Of a stretch of 64,000 bases of DNA, positions 27,401 to 35,483 are shown piece after piece. How positions within the stretch are numbered: position 1 is the stretch's first letter; each line of letters begins with the position of its first letter. The stretch is from Planctomycetota bacterium (GTDB lineage: Bacteria > Planctomycetota > Phycisphaerae > Sedimentisphaerales > Anaerobacaceae), in the NCBI GenBank assembly GCA_019456255.1, contig VRUG01000007.1, forward strand, positions 62,001 through 126,000. Direction: 5' to 3'. Position numbers and translations under genes: made by a program. The notes below the pieces were generated by a model. It was not told the origin of the DNA. It ran no database searches and was given only the letters and a program-made list of their open reading frames with translations.

Positions 27401-27955
27401 TATTTGCAGATATGAATGGTCATAGATTAATTTCTTATCTTGTAACAACTGCGCAGAAGTATCAACCACAAGCGGATACGTTACATTCAAAAAAGGACAA
27501 TCGCCGCAACCACTCTGCCACTTCTCACAGTTAAACGAATGCGCACAGTGACCTGTAATTGAATGCATATCATGAAGCGTCCATACCGTCGGCCTTAATT
27601 GGCTCAGCGCCGAGATGGAAAAGGGATTGAAATAACCGCCATGCATATTATGAAAATGCAGAATATCCGCCGAACGTATCAGCTTGTTATCAACTAATTT
27701 ATGACTTCCATGAAACTCATAATCCCATTGCCCTGCTTGCCTGCACTTATTCAGAATTAAAGTATCAGCTTCAACCGGAAAAGAAAAACTAAGCTGTGAA
27801 TGGCTAAGCTTCTTACCAACAAGCATCGTCGAGTCATGACCCAATACGCGTTGCGATTCTGCAAGCCGCCACGCCACTTTAGACGCACCGCCTGCCACGT
27901 CATGAGTATTTATATGAACTATTGATAATGCTTCTTTTTTTCTATCAACTCGCAT
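21410..27955 (-). CDS. Giant multidomain glycosyltransferase with six transferase-like modules
   Basis: 2181 residues. Modules in order: GT4 (10-410; E-type motif at CPLVVIEALACGVPVV); GT2/GT-A (469-690, ASDD at 557-560); a TPR-like helical stretch (730-815); a GT-B/CgeB-like module (903-1215, ending HLDEQIADAGEVNERTYILAACGVPQL); a divergent GT-A module (1250-1480, LVDDN at 1332-1336); GT2 (1551-1760, LDSDD at 1636-1640); and GT2 (1872-2090, VDSDD at 1956-1960). Four GT-A modules keep acidic metal-binding motifs. No membrane segment or signal peptide is seen, so it acts in the cytoplasm. AAAGGA lies 6 bases before the ATG; the gene follows the 933-residue gene by 9 bases. Location before fliD suggests flagellin or cap O-glycan assembly. 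The sugar and acceptor are unknown. Confidence 0.85.
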   Translation of the reverse strand: MRVDRKKEALSIVHINTHDVAGGASKVAWRLAESQRVLGHDSTMLVGKKLSHSQLSFSFPVEADTLILNKCRQAGQWDYEFHGSHKLVDNKLIRSADILHFHNMHGGYFNPFSISALSQLRPTVWTLHDMHSITGHCAHSFNCEKWQSGCGDCPFLNVTYPLVVDTSAQLLQDKKLIYDHSYLQIVTPSLWLKNKVEKSVLGNHPVELIYNGIDTTTFSPCDKNESRKSFGIEADAFVIGSVAHGGALQNQWKGGYYSKAVMDILHDKLDKLVFVNIGSNQKSEDSRVINIPHISSESELAQAYSALDVFLYTPIADNCPLVVIEALACGVPVVTFNVGGVPELVRDGYNGYVLGFRDVSGLAQSLIKLAKDAGQRGEFSRNARQWATSKFEHNLVSQQYLSLYQRWLEQSRGRPGEVKLFPIEKVPKVVQSKAFLEAEEAKKAYTNLLNEPNMESTAEQNDIVESKCDVSIVLCTKNRAQLLDEMLGSLKAAAKGVSYEVIVVEGGSTDDTLDVLSRHGVTQIYDEAQCLGQGRHSWPQLYNFGFSKTRGKWGMFASDDIIFSKDCISNAVECLNRQNDKIAGGIFFFKNINESPTEEEFGCGKYFIGMGNEFRILMNYGLVRMDDFREVSGLEEGYEFYYADSDLCCKFYAAGKQLIPLPESSVVHNNVLDTLKESNEKSGEHDHALYCQRWGKLASNKYPRPGRLVWQPRLVGMFKLPEELENIDDQIQHFWQGLAYLQRNKFKDALGKFLEAFENGFNHWKVLWCVARAAYGCGQLACAQKACETVLESVPKFKKAKEFLTQISEARLSKAKAKAFPASTNRIAVPTLSVREFESRINPLTKQNHDSILQWAQNCEKNSEQFESAELFLQSDNPIVRQGYNLVNEVKSEFANKYKHLEQLRILVHVPSLTASPGGYSLFGNLVQGLEFIGVQVQVLGWNERIEEYLEQFKPTVFITSDSDSYLSRINWDVIKRYRDSNTLKIGLTASPEADTNLLEKRFEWAKDHEVGFYYNFRNLKHLEGCGEYDAFYEHGYKIFSVEFATNPLIHYPVPGIEPDLNYVFLASINLPKWQRYLAYLPEILQRYSGFLDGPGWPFIRSQAVGLNKDRYLYARAKVGLNLHLDEQIADAGEVNERTYILAACGVPQLVDAPKLLPDRFDKRGLYVAENPKEYFKLFEYILANVNEAKQRALIAQREVFAKHTWFHRAEGFVLDLVENCFSDAQKQLPKRAAFISEVRNISSETKIKTGGLIFSKDRAMQLQATIESFLANCKDSDNIQLSVLYKASNELYKRQYDKLKADYKNVKFVEETDFRKQVISLVNRYEHVLFLVDDNLFVRSFDLSEIVRHLNRNNDAMGFSLRLGRNTTYCYAHDAKQSLPIFEQAGGGVLGYDWEEGSFDFGYPLELSSSVYRSKDIMVLLSRLEFENPNMFEVSIASNADVFSQTRSKILCFEQSVTFCNPVNMVQTSYGDNRAGSDMEYSTETLAKKFDDGMRVDIEKYSDFVPNACHQEVPLYFKPDETVLAAKMGSSPEVDTAKFRIINELDAEPKFTVLMSNYNKGQFIGQAIESVLSQTFKDLELIIIDDCSSDNSLEVIRRYLSDSRIKLFEHKQRRGVIGAMRTAIKNLRSEYFGILDSDDCLTAGAVETMYGWHEKLPDTGFIYSQFAFCDGDLVPQREGFCAELEPGMTNLDEYVASHFRTFKLSDYFKTSGFDESALYMEDIDLVYKMEEVTKLKFVNECLYLYRELQGTQSHSKDKLNIAIMSRAKSKINAVRRRSEALSGSVDGQDFKKRFSEAIEDLNEKYEDVTQYFVILRQLYEKGFFNNLKLPDHVKSLAIEDVLLWFAVNVNVRFDRLFKAIGVGKVTIKEKPLISIVMVVYNGERFISEAIDSVLAQSYKNFELIIVDDGSFDGTKEIITNYCDDRIRCFYLSHKGCGSARNKAIVESKGEYVLFVDSDDFIASDYVEKIVGYAEMYPERDYFYPSEFIIVDGLGNTTGDKWKYPDVPNSRALPNFLLENGYVPIPNPGSLRRRSLFNEIGLFDELETVEDFVFLCRNALSMSYKRVGIDLKYYYRCLDSGVSRKFKARDQITANILDEIVSIYPPELLCPKIVGIADTNVKMREYYKYLAATFDKHSQGFHLVKHGEYFAKYRDKYREKISEIDKVVKVVSSGKASDLRA

Positions 27956-27964
27956 TTCAATCCT

Positions 27965-30766
27965 TTAAGTCTGCCGCATCGGTCTTAACAATTCTGGTTT
28001 GCAGCTTCTCTGATAGCTGGCAATTTTATCAGCTCTGTCAGAAATAGTTTCAATTTCAAGATTATCCTTACCCTCGTCCTCGCTGCTTAACCACCGCGCA
28101 AATACATCCGGTTCCCAATTCCGCACCCGCCTTCTCGGAACTGCATACATGTCAACTTCTGCAGTGACACTTCCCCGAATATTAGCAAAACCTGCCTTAT
28201 AACCAGCCTGGGCAGTAATACGCTTGGTTTCATCTGTAAACGAAGCCTTGGCACCATATGGATAAGATATCAGCCTAACAGGTTTATTAATTGTAGATTC
28301 GAGCTGACATTTGGATTCACTAATCTCGCGTCGCTGTTCCTGCGGTGACAATATACGCAAATATGTATGACTTAAACTGTGAGAGCCTATCTCTATCAAA
28401 CTCGAATCTGCCAATCGCCTAAGCTGGTCACTATCTACTACCCTATGGCTCATGCGACCAGGACCTGTTATACCTGCCCACAAAAATAACTTATCGATTA
28501 TTTCACTTATCTTTACAACAGGTACCCCTCGAAGTAATTCGCAAAGCTCATCATATCCCTTCAGTCGCTCCTGTTCCGTATTCAAAGGCCAGCTAAAAAC
28601 TTCCTGAGAACCTTGTATGCTCAATTCTCCAGGCAGCTTCCTGCCCGTAAGGAAAATCCTCTCCATTGCGTCCCACCAAAACTCACCATCGCTTCCAACC
28701 ATCTCCGAAGTCACAAAAATAGTTGCAGGCAGCTGATACTTTTCAAGCAAGGGCAACCCATTAGTTAAATTGTCCAGATAACCATCATCAAATGTGATAG
28801 CTACCGTATCTGTATTCTGCTGCCCCTTGCGAACTTCCTCTATAAGTTCAAATAATGGAATGACTCTATATTTCTCCTTCAATTCTCTTAGCTGACCTTC
28901 AAAATTATTCGGACTCACAGTTAATAATTGCGAATCAAGTGGGTCGTCAGCTACACGATGATACAACAAAACTAACGGATTTTTTAATATCGGTTCCTGT
29001 ATCGGCAATATCACTGTATCAAATGTTTTTATTTGCTGAACTGCCGGCTTGCAAACCCGCACCGTCAAGATAACCTGATAGTCGTTGTCCCTATGTTCCA
29101 GCGTCTGCTTATCAAGTTCCTCAACCGACAAACCATCAAGATATGCTTTTGCTACCGCAACATTGCCCCACACCTCAACGCTTACTGCCTGCTCCGGTAC
29201 ATATTCTGATAAGAGCCTCTTCAAACATTTATCAGTAAATCGCCAATACTCTCCCCACCTATCCATGTCATAACGTGAAATCTGACTTATACCGGAAGCT
29301 GTCAATAACAGTGTCCCCCCAGGCTTTAATGCCCTGACAGCGTTTCGCAAAGCTGTCTTCAAATCGTAAATAAACTGAACCGTCTGCGTCAAAATTATGC
29401 AGTCAAACGCCGATTCCGGTATCGTTTCAGCTTTTGTTAAATCTCCAACTATTGTCGTCGCAGGAGTTTTAGTAGTATTTAATATCTCGCTCTGTGTCAC
29501 ACTGCTGCCAAACTTACATGTATATGCATTGCCGGCTATCTCAAGCACCCGCCCGCGAATACTTTCTCGATTCTCAGACAAAAACTTCTCAATATAATAC
29601 CGGTCAATCGGCGTTCCCCTGTCAAGGCCAAACTTCCTGCTAACAGGCTCAATACAAGTTTTTGATTTGCCAAGATGCCTATCAACAATCTCAACCAATT
29701 CTTCCATCCGATGAGAATAGCTATGTTCCGATAGCGTTCTCTGTTGACCTTTCTTCGCTATCCGCTGCCTCTGGTCCTCATGCTCCAAATAATGCTTCAC
29801 AAGTTTAGCACATTGTTCAGGTGACTGATAAGCAGCTACCTCATTGCCGACTTCAAAAATCTCACCAAGGTTCCTTCTGGCATCGGTTATTAGCATTGCC
29901 CCCATCCCTGTCGATTCGTAAAGCCGCATGTTGTTCGCATACTCACCTGCATAAGAAAGAGCATGTCTATTAATAACTATCTTAGAATTGGCGTACACCT
30001 GATACATGTCACGGCCATAAACCGGACCATGGAAAAATCTCCTTGCCTCTGCCGACAAAGCACTATCATTGTATCCATATAAAGACATATTGAATCCATG
30101 CCCAGCAAGATAATTAAATACATCTTTATCAATAGCATGTACCCCGGAAAAACTCCCCACAAAACTTATATCTATCGACTTTTCACATGGTATCCGAACC
30201 CGATCCAACACTGTAGATTCAAAACCAAGTTTAAAATAAGCACTTTTCTTACCAAGGCTTTTAAAATGTTCAACATAGTTCGGCAAAGATGAAACAATCA
30301 AATCATACACACTAAGGTCTGACATACTCGGAGTGATTGTCGCTGCATGCTGTCCGATTATTAATGGAACCTCTTTCTTCAAAGGTTTTAAAACTTCACT
30401 TGTAATTGACTCCATTGCCAAATTTATTATCACATCCGGCTTATACATCTTCACGCGCGCAGTAAACAAAGCTATTAGCAACTTATCTGAAAAAAACTGG
30501 TTTTTCTTCGTACTATCAGGTGACAATAAACCTTTCTCTATCGCCCAGGCACATTGTAAATATGGATTATTGCAGATAACATCAACGGCTTCATGTCCAA
30601 GCTTTTGTAAGTTAGTCGAATAAAAATCATTCATTCCAAATAAAGTCCGCTTGCGGGCGGCATATTGTTCTTCGTAGGACTTATCAGCCAACTCTGGATT
30701 GTTCTGATACAATCCATCAAGAAAATGCCCGTAATCCGTATTGACTATCAAAAATCGATAGGACAT
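27965..30766 (-). CDS. CgeB-like glycosyltransferase / methyltransferase / polysaccharide deacetylase fusion
   Basis: 933 residues with three enzymes. Residues 1-370: CgeB-like GT-B transferase (SFVGSFSGVHAIDKDVF..., NRLYEST-type motif NNMRLYESTGMGAMLITD). Residues 385-575: class I SAM methyltransferase (VLEIAGNAY, FDCIILTQTVQFIYDLKTALRNAVRALKPGGTLLLT). Residues 595-910: NodB-type deacetylase with TFDDGY at 658-663, HSLSH at 796-800 and SYPYG near 834-838, the metal and catalytic motifs. No signal peptide is seen, so the deacetylase domain would work on a cytoplasmic nucleotide- or lipid-linked sugar. The genes on both sides are 9 and 6 bases away, which supports one transcript. Confidence 0.85.
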   Translation of the reverse strand: MSYRFLIVNTDYGHFLDGLYQNNPELADKSYEEQYAARKRTLFGMNDFYSTNLQKLGHEAVDVICNNPYLQCAWAIEKGLLSPDSTKKNQFFSDKLLIALFTARVKMYKPDVIINLAMESITSEVLKPLKKEVPLIIGQHAATITPSMSDLSVYDLIVSSLPNYVEHFKSLGKKSAYFKLGFESTVLDRVRIPCEKSIDISFVGSFSGVHAIDKDVFNYLAGHGFNMSLYGYNDSALSAEARRFFHGPVYGRDMYQVYANSKIVINRHALSYAGEYANNMRLYESTGMGAMLITDARRNLGEIFEVGNEVAAYQSPEQCAKLVKHYLEHEDQRQRIAKKGQQRTLSEHSYSHRMEELVEIVDRHLGKSKTCIEPVSRKFGLDRGTPIDRYYIEKFLSENRESIRGRVLEIAGNAYTCKFGSSVTQSEILNTTKTPATTIVGDLTKAETIPESAFDCIILTQTVQFIYDLKTALRNAVRALKPGGTLLLTASGISQISRYDMDRWGEYWRFTDKCLKRLLSEYVPEQAVSVEVWGNVAVAKAYLDGLSVEELDKQTLEHRDNDYQVILTVRVCKPAVQQIKTFDTVILPIQEPILKNPLVLLYHRVADDPLDSQLLTVSPNNFEGQLRELKEKYRVIPLFELIEEVRKGQQNTDTVAITFDDGYLDNLTNGLPLLEKYQLPATIFVTSEMVGSDGEFWWDAMERIFLTGRKLPGELSIQGSQEVFSWPLNTEQERLKGYDELCELLRGVPVVKISEIIDKLFLWAGITGPGRMSHRVVDSDQLRRLADSSLIEIGSHSLSHTYLRILSPQEQRREISESKCQLESTINKPVRLISYPYGAKASFTDETKRITAQAGYKAGFANIRGSVTAEVDMYAVPRRRVRNWEPDVFARWLSSEDEGKDNLEIETISDRADKIASYQRSCKPELLRPMRQT

Positions 30767-30772
30767 ACTTGC

Positions 30773-33700
30773 TTATCCTTTCATAAGTTGACGCTCACTT
30801 ACAACTTCAAGTAGCTTATTAACCGATTCTTTCACCTGATGTTTCTCATATCCGTCAAAATTACATTGACCGCTTTTATCCAGGAAATACATTACGTTCC
30901 TAATGTCATTAATGTCGCCTTTCACATTAGGCATGCCGAACTTCTTCCATCGATGGTCCAGCGAATAGATAAACTGGTCAAGCTTGCGGTGCCCCAAAAG
31001 ATTGTCACTATGTACATCTCTTTCAGGCCAGTCTCTACACTCGCCCCGGTGTTCGAAGATCATCACATACCGCTTCGATTCGGTAACAGCTTTCCGGCAC
31101 ACCTCCCGCCAACGCTGCCGTGACGTACCGCCGCCAAGTAAAATATGAACACCAATTATCTCTTCGCTATCGACCTTTGTCTTTAGATAGTCCTCAACGG
31201 AAATTCGCTTTTGCCCCCTGTAAAACCGAAAACCATAATTCATTCCCTCTATGGGATGAGGCTCAATAACTTCGAGAAATTCATTTGAATTCAAATCAAT
31301 AACATTATCAATCGCCCGGCAGCACGTAGCATGAGGATTGCCGTCACCAACGCCTATTCTCCGGTCATATTCAGCCATCCCCTCAAGACCGTTATGGTTC
31401 GGAAAATACTGCACCTCGAAGTCCGTATGGTCATCGTACCCTACAATCCATTTAAACATATTGGCAAATTGCTTATATCCATCCTCTCTGCCTGTATTAA
31501 AAATATTCGTTATATATATCCCGGGAAACTGCCCTTCAGGCTTTATCTCGCTGGCATCACCTATACGAATCTCAATCTCCGACTCTGCCAAACGCTTTCT
31601 AACCGCTAAAAAAGTCTCGTCACTGCCAAGCCAACCCTTGCCAACATAAAATGTATTAATATTTACACTCCTATTACTTAAAGGCCCCGATACTAAAGGG
31701 TCCCTTACTGTTCCAGATTCAAAAAATGGGAGCAAATCAGTACAATGCACCGTCGCACCATCATACACCGAACAAGGTGACTGACTTATCAACGGCAGAT
31801 AATAATAGTTATATGTGTTGTAAGCCTGACCACTTAGAATCTGTTCAAGCTTTTGCGCGTATTCGCTCTCGATAGGCAATTGCAAAAAATCCCTCTGATT
31901 TTCAAAGTTATATTTCGCACTCTCAAAAGGACGCTGATAAATCAAAGAAATATACTCATCAACACTACGGCAATGTCTTATCAATTGAAGCTGAAGGTCA
32001 CACACCAGCGCTGCGAACGCATTAACATCATAGAAAACTATTTTCTTAACCTGATTCAAATAGCCGAGTAAATTCAGTCCTCCCAAACCACCAATTGCAC
32101 AATAAAAAACGTCGCACTGCATTACATCATTTTTTTCAAAAAATGCCTTAAAGCCAAGCCACTGGTCAGCTGACGCCAAATATGCAAGCCTCGGATTACT
32201 CCATCTATGAACGTCTTCGATAATATCTGCATGACCATCAGGTATTTCTTTGACCAACGAACTATCACTTGGAAGAACGGGGAAATCCATCGCCATACCA
32301 TCCATTGTTTTCAATGTCACCAAATCATTCTTTTTCAAAACAGCATTACTGTTTGAATCCCTGGAACATTCATCATCTTCCGGTCTTACCTTATCATGAA
32401 ACAACGTCGATTGACTCCTCAACGGGTCATAGCTGACAAGCTGCCGTGACGGCAAATGAGGACGATAAAATGCCCCACACCGCTCATTTAACAAACTCGC
32501 AGCAAAAGAAAAGGAACTATTAGAAATCGCCATTACATCACATTGGCTCAGAAAATAGAAATCCGGATAGAAAGATGCCTGCGGCAACTCTATTCCTAAA
32601 TCCTGACTCGTCACCGGATTATATTTAGAAAAGTCACCAACAACTTTTCCAGGTTCATCACTTGCTATGAACAAAACCGGCTCATCAAGTTCATCCCATA
32701 TCTGTTCAAGCCACTCAAGATACCATCGGCTCGGAGCAATGAAAAAATACTCATAACCAAAATCACCCCTTCGCAAGTGCAATCCAACTATCGTCTTACC
32801 TTTAGATCGCAGTTTTGCCAAACCTTTTTCCATCTCACTCTTAACTAAACCTACAGGCCTAAACAAGGACCGGAAAAAACCAATTTCTTGCTGCGCCCAG
32901 CTAATGTCGTATTGAAAGTAACCGCCGATATCAACATTACTAAGGCGTTGGCCTGAATTTATATCGAAAGTTCCTTCCGCAAAAGGAGTTTTCTCTTTTA
33001 CTTGAGGCAGCTCTGCAGAAACAGGATTGTCCTTATGACCAAAAAGATGCTGCCCTACCCAGCCGGATGTCTCATAGTCAAGATCATGCTTGCGCGCATA
33101 GTCTCTTAAGAACGCATACTGGAATATCTGATTCGCAAATCGACCGTCATGACCCAATGATGACATTGTCACTTTCGCTCTATCAGCTTTTGTCTCCCTA
33201 TCCCTCGAATCAAAATTATCAATCTGTTTGCCGGAAACAGATGAAACATTGTTATCAAGCTCATCAATCATTCCAACCAGACCGCTTTCAATCATTGAAC
33301 GATGAGCATCGCAACGCAAATAATGCAGCAGTACCTGGGCACTATGAACGCAATCGCAAGGCAAACCGGGGTACCGTATCTTATAAAGTTCTGCTGCGGT
33401 CTCTTGGTATAGATCCAAATAGTTTTCAGGCTTAAGTAAATCACAAAGCCTTGCTAACTCCTGTGTATAGCTACTCTTATCTTTAATGACATCTACCATC
33501 CCGCCGTCGGATTTAACGGGAATTATCTGGATGTTGCCCGTCGAGACATCAAGGCTAACAACAATCGACCATTGTGCATTAGGCAAATCATCAAATGAAT
33601 CATCTTTTATGAAAACAAAGTTACCCAGCGAATAGAATATCGGCCTGCCTTTATATAATTCATAACCCTGCACCACATGAGGATGATTACCAATTACTCC

Positions 33701-34297
33701 GCAAGCGCCATAATCTATCCATAACTTATAACGTTCCCTTAAGTAAGGCGGAGGAATAGATATCAACTCTGATCCGCCATGAGAAACTATAAAAACCTGC
33801 TTACCTAATTCACATCCATCTTTAATTGCTTTATAAATTTCAGATAGTCTATCAACTGTAGCAATACCTGCTTTATTTTCCTCGGCTCCGCCAAATTCAT
33901 GCTCGGCTACCGAAATAATTCTACAATTTCCTATATCAAGCGGCGCAAATGTCTCTTTCAAATTAAACCCTGCCCCCACCGTTTGGATACCCGCCTTTTC
34001 ACACCCTTCAATTGTGGCTCCAAGCCCCTCAGCCTGATAATCCATCACATGATTGTTTGCAAGAGTAGCTACATTAAAACATTCCGCTAATGGAGCAAAA
34101 TATTTCTCTTCCAGCAATATATGCGACCCCGCCTTGGATAAAGGCTGACCTAACTTTGAAAACGCCCCTTCGAAATTCAATACTGCTATATCATGAGACT
34201 TCAAAATATCCTTCAAAGATGGCCCTATCGCTATCGGCCCTCCGACAGCTGTGTCACCTGCAAAACATATCTTCCTGATATTTCCTGATTCAAGCAT
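30773..34297 (-). CDS. CapA-like phosphatase / GT11-like fucosyltransferase / unknown domain fusion
   Basis: 1174 residues. Residues 8-275 are a CapA/PgsA-type metallophosphatase-fold domain (FAGDTAVGG, NFEGAF, ANNHVMD at 80-86, VSHGG at 171-175, GNHPHV at 203-208). Residues 375-610 resemble GT11 alpha-1,2-fucosyltransferases, with FANQIFQYAF and the HxRRxD-type motif HLRRGDF at 507-513. The remaining 680-1174 I do not recognise; 729-765 (AIGGLGGLNLLGYLNQVKKIVFYDVNAFAAL) looks like a Rossmann nucleotide- or SAM-binding start. No signal peptide is seen. It may add and edit deoxysugars on a surface glycan. A weaker sigma-54 site lies upstream at 34408. Confidence 0.75.
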   Translation of the reverse strand: MLESGNIRKICFAGDTAVGGPIAIGPSLKDILKSHDIAVLNFEGAFSKLGQPLSKAGSHILLEEKYFAPLAECFNVATLANNHVMDYQAEGLGATIEGCEKAGIQTVGAGFNLKETFAPLDIGNCRIISVAEHEFGGAEENKAGIATVDRLSEIYKAIKDGCELGKQVFIVSHGGSELISIPPPYLRERYKLWIDYGACGVIGNHPHVVQGYELYKGRPIFYSLGNFVFIKDDSFDDLPNAQWSIVVSLDVSTGNIQIIPVKSDGGMVDVIKDKSSYTQELARLCDLLKPENYLDLYQETAAELYKIRYPGLPCDCVHSAQVLLHYLRCDAHRSMIESGLVGMIDELDNNVSSVSGKQIDNFDSRDRETKADRAKVTMSSLGHDGRFANQIFQYAFLRDYARKHDLDYETSGWVGQHLFGHKDNPVSAELPQVKEKTPFAEGTFDINSGQRLSNVDIGGYFQYDISWAQQEIGFFRSLFRPVGLVKSEMEKGLAKLRSKGKTIVGLHLRRGDFGYEYFFIAPSRWYLEWLEQIWDELDEPVLFIASDEPGKVVGDFSKYNPVTSQDLGIELPQASFYPDFYFLSQCDVMAISNSSFSFAASLLNERCGAFYRPHLPSRQLVSYDPLRSQSTLFHDKVRPEDDECSRDSNSNAVLKKNDLVTLKTMDGMAMDFPVLPSDSSLVKEIPDGHADIIEDVHRWSNPRLAYLASADQWLGFKAFFEKNDVMQCDVFYCAIGGLGGLNLLGYLNQVKKIVFYDVNAFAALVCDLQLQLIRHCRSVDEYISLIYQRPFESAKYNFENQRDFLQLPIESEYAQKLEQILSGQAYNTYNYYYLPLISQSPCSVYDGATVHCTDLLPFFESGTVRDPLVSGPLSNRSVNINTFYVGKGWLGSDETFLAVRKRLAESEIEIRIGDASEIKPEGQFPGIYITNIFNTGREDGYKQFANMFKWIVGYDDHTDFEVQYFPNHNGLEGMAEYDRRIGVGDGNPHATCCRAIDNVIDLNSNEFLEVIEPHPIEGMNYGFRFYRGQKRISVEDYLKTKVDSEEIIGVHILLGGGTSRQRWREVCRKAVTESKRYVMIFEHRGECRDWPERDVHSDNLLGHRKLDQFIYSLDHRWKKFGMPNVKGDINDIRNVMYFLDKSGQCNFDGYEKHQVKESVNKLLEVVSERQLMKG

Positions 34298-34407
34298 TTA
34301 CGCAATAATCCCTAAAACAATTCTCTGTCATTCTGCTCAAAATAACCTGTTTTCAATTTCTAAATCCGTACACTCCCCGCGCACGGTCTGCACCTTATCC
34401 CAATAAG

Positions 34408-34423
34408 AGCAAATGTCATACCA
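34408..34423 (-). promoter_or_regulatory. Possible sigma-54 promoter before the 1174-residue gene
   Basis: Minus strand TGGTATGACATTTGCT: GG-N10-GC spacing is exact and TTGCT is present, but TGGCAC reads TGGTAT. It lies in the 230-base gap upstream of the start at 34297, implying a leader near 100 bases. The gap also holds the palindrome-like TTCGA...TTCGAA near 34460-34480 and nothing else I can identify. Confidence 0.5.
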
Positions 34424-34527
34424 GTTACCTAAATACGCTTTTTTAGGCCAATATCAAGACTTTCGAGGGTGGTTTCGAAAATATGTGTATGGATATACAA
34501 CGGGGAAATGCAGGTTTTTAAAATAAA

Positions 34528-34851
34528 TTAAATATTACTATGGTAAGCCTGAACTGTCTTCTTTGCCTTGCGAGCGTCGTTTAACTCTCGCAATGTTTCT
34601 TCTTTATCCAAAGTAAGAGTTAAGCACAACTCCTGATACAACTCAGATAAACCTTCATACTCTTCTTTAAACTCCTCCGACTTCAAGAGCCCAAGTCTCT
34701 CGACTTCCTCAACCAGACTCTCTGTTTGAATACTCAATAATTCGACACCGCTTAAATTACCCTGATGGGCAAAATTTATTTGCCGCTCCAATAATACTCC
34801 CAAATCATCGAGTAACTTTCTATCTGGAACTGTCTGCTTTTTTGTATCCAT
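34528..34851 (-). CDS. FliT/FlgN-like flagellar chaperone
   Basis: 107 residues, all helical and strongly charged (LLERQINFAHQGNLSGVELLSIQTESLVEEVERL...), with the three-helix pattern of FliT/FlgN export chaperones. The family is poorly conserved, so this rests on length, composition and context. FliT serves the FliD cap, and fliD is downstream on the same strand. Its ATG overlaps the stop of the TPR gene by one base (TAATG), suggesting coupled translation. Confidence 0.55.
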   Translation of the reverse strand: MDTKKQTVPDRKLLDDLGVLLERQINFAHQGNLSGVELLSIQTESLVEEVERLGLLKSEEFKEEYEGLSELYQELCLTLTLDKEETLRELNDARKAKKTVQAYHSNI

Positions 34852-35483
34852 TAAAGAACAACCTCCTGTCGTTTTTGAGCTAAATTGTGTTCCACCTCCT
34901 CCAAAAGGTCACTTGCTTCTTTGTTTAACGGCTCCAATGCCAAAATATCCATTAACACTTTTTTAGACTCTATGAATCGCCCATCACGCAGATAAAGTGC
35001 TGCAAGAGAAAACTGCACTGATGAATCACCCGGATGCATATCAAGATATACCTCAAGATAATGAATCACTTTCGAAAATGAACCCGTTTGACATGAAACC
35101 TGAAACAGCCCTAACAACGCTATAAGATTATCTGTATCCAGTTCAAGACACTTCAAATACATATCGAAAGCCTGGTCGTAATCTTGGCGCTGCTGTGCGA
35201 TCATTGCCAAACCCCCATAACCCTTAGAACATTTCCCATCAAGGCGACAGGCAACCCTAAAGGCTATCTCGGAATCTTCCAGGCAATCCTCCTGATAAGC
35301 AATCACGCCAAGACCAACGTAAGGCTCTGGTGCATCAGGACTTAGAGATGCCGCTTTCTCGTAACACTTCTTCGCCTCGTCATGATTGCCGACTGATGTA
35401 TGACAGTCGCCCAATTCCATCAACACTTCATAATGCTGTGTCGCGTTTTCCTGTTCAACAATATTGTCTTGTGTAATGTCCAT
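34851..35483 (-). CDS. Tetratricopeptide repeat protein
   Basis: About 210 residues with roughly five TPRs: HYEVLMELGDCHTSVGNHDEAKKCYEKAASLSPDAPEPYVGLGVIAYQ and successive units ending ALEPLNKEASDLL. No signal peptide is present. The frame is open to an ATG at 35516, but ATG 35483 has AAGGAA 9 bases upstream, so it is preferred; it overlaps the preceding gene by 29 bases. Its place between TPR-glycosyltransferases and the FliT-like gene suggests a scaffold in flagellin modification. No catalytic motif is seen. Confidence 0.75.
   Translation of the reverse strand: MDITQDNIVEQENATQHYEVLMELGDCHTSVGNHDEAKKCYEKAASLSPDAPEPYVGLGVIAYQEDCLEDSEIAFRVACRLDGKCSKGYGGLAMIAQQRQDYDQAFDMYLKCLELDTDNLIALLGLFQVSCQTGSFSKVIHYLEVYLDMHPGDSSVQFSLAALYLRDGRFIESKKVLMDILALEPLNKEASDLLEEVEHNLAQKRQEVVL

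Noticed and set aside
34385-34460. Second sigma-54 site at GCTTTTTTAGGCC in the 34.4 kb gap
   Set aside because: Spacing between GC and CC is one base short of the required 10.
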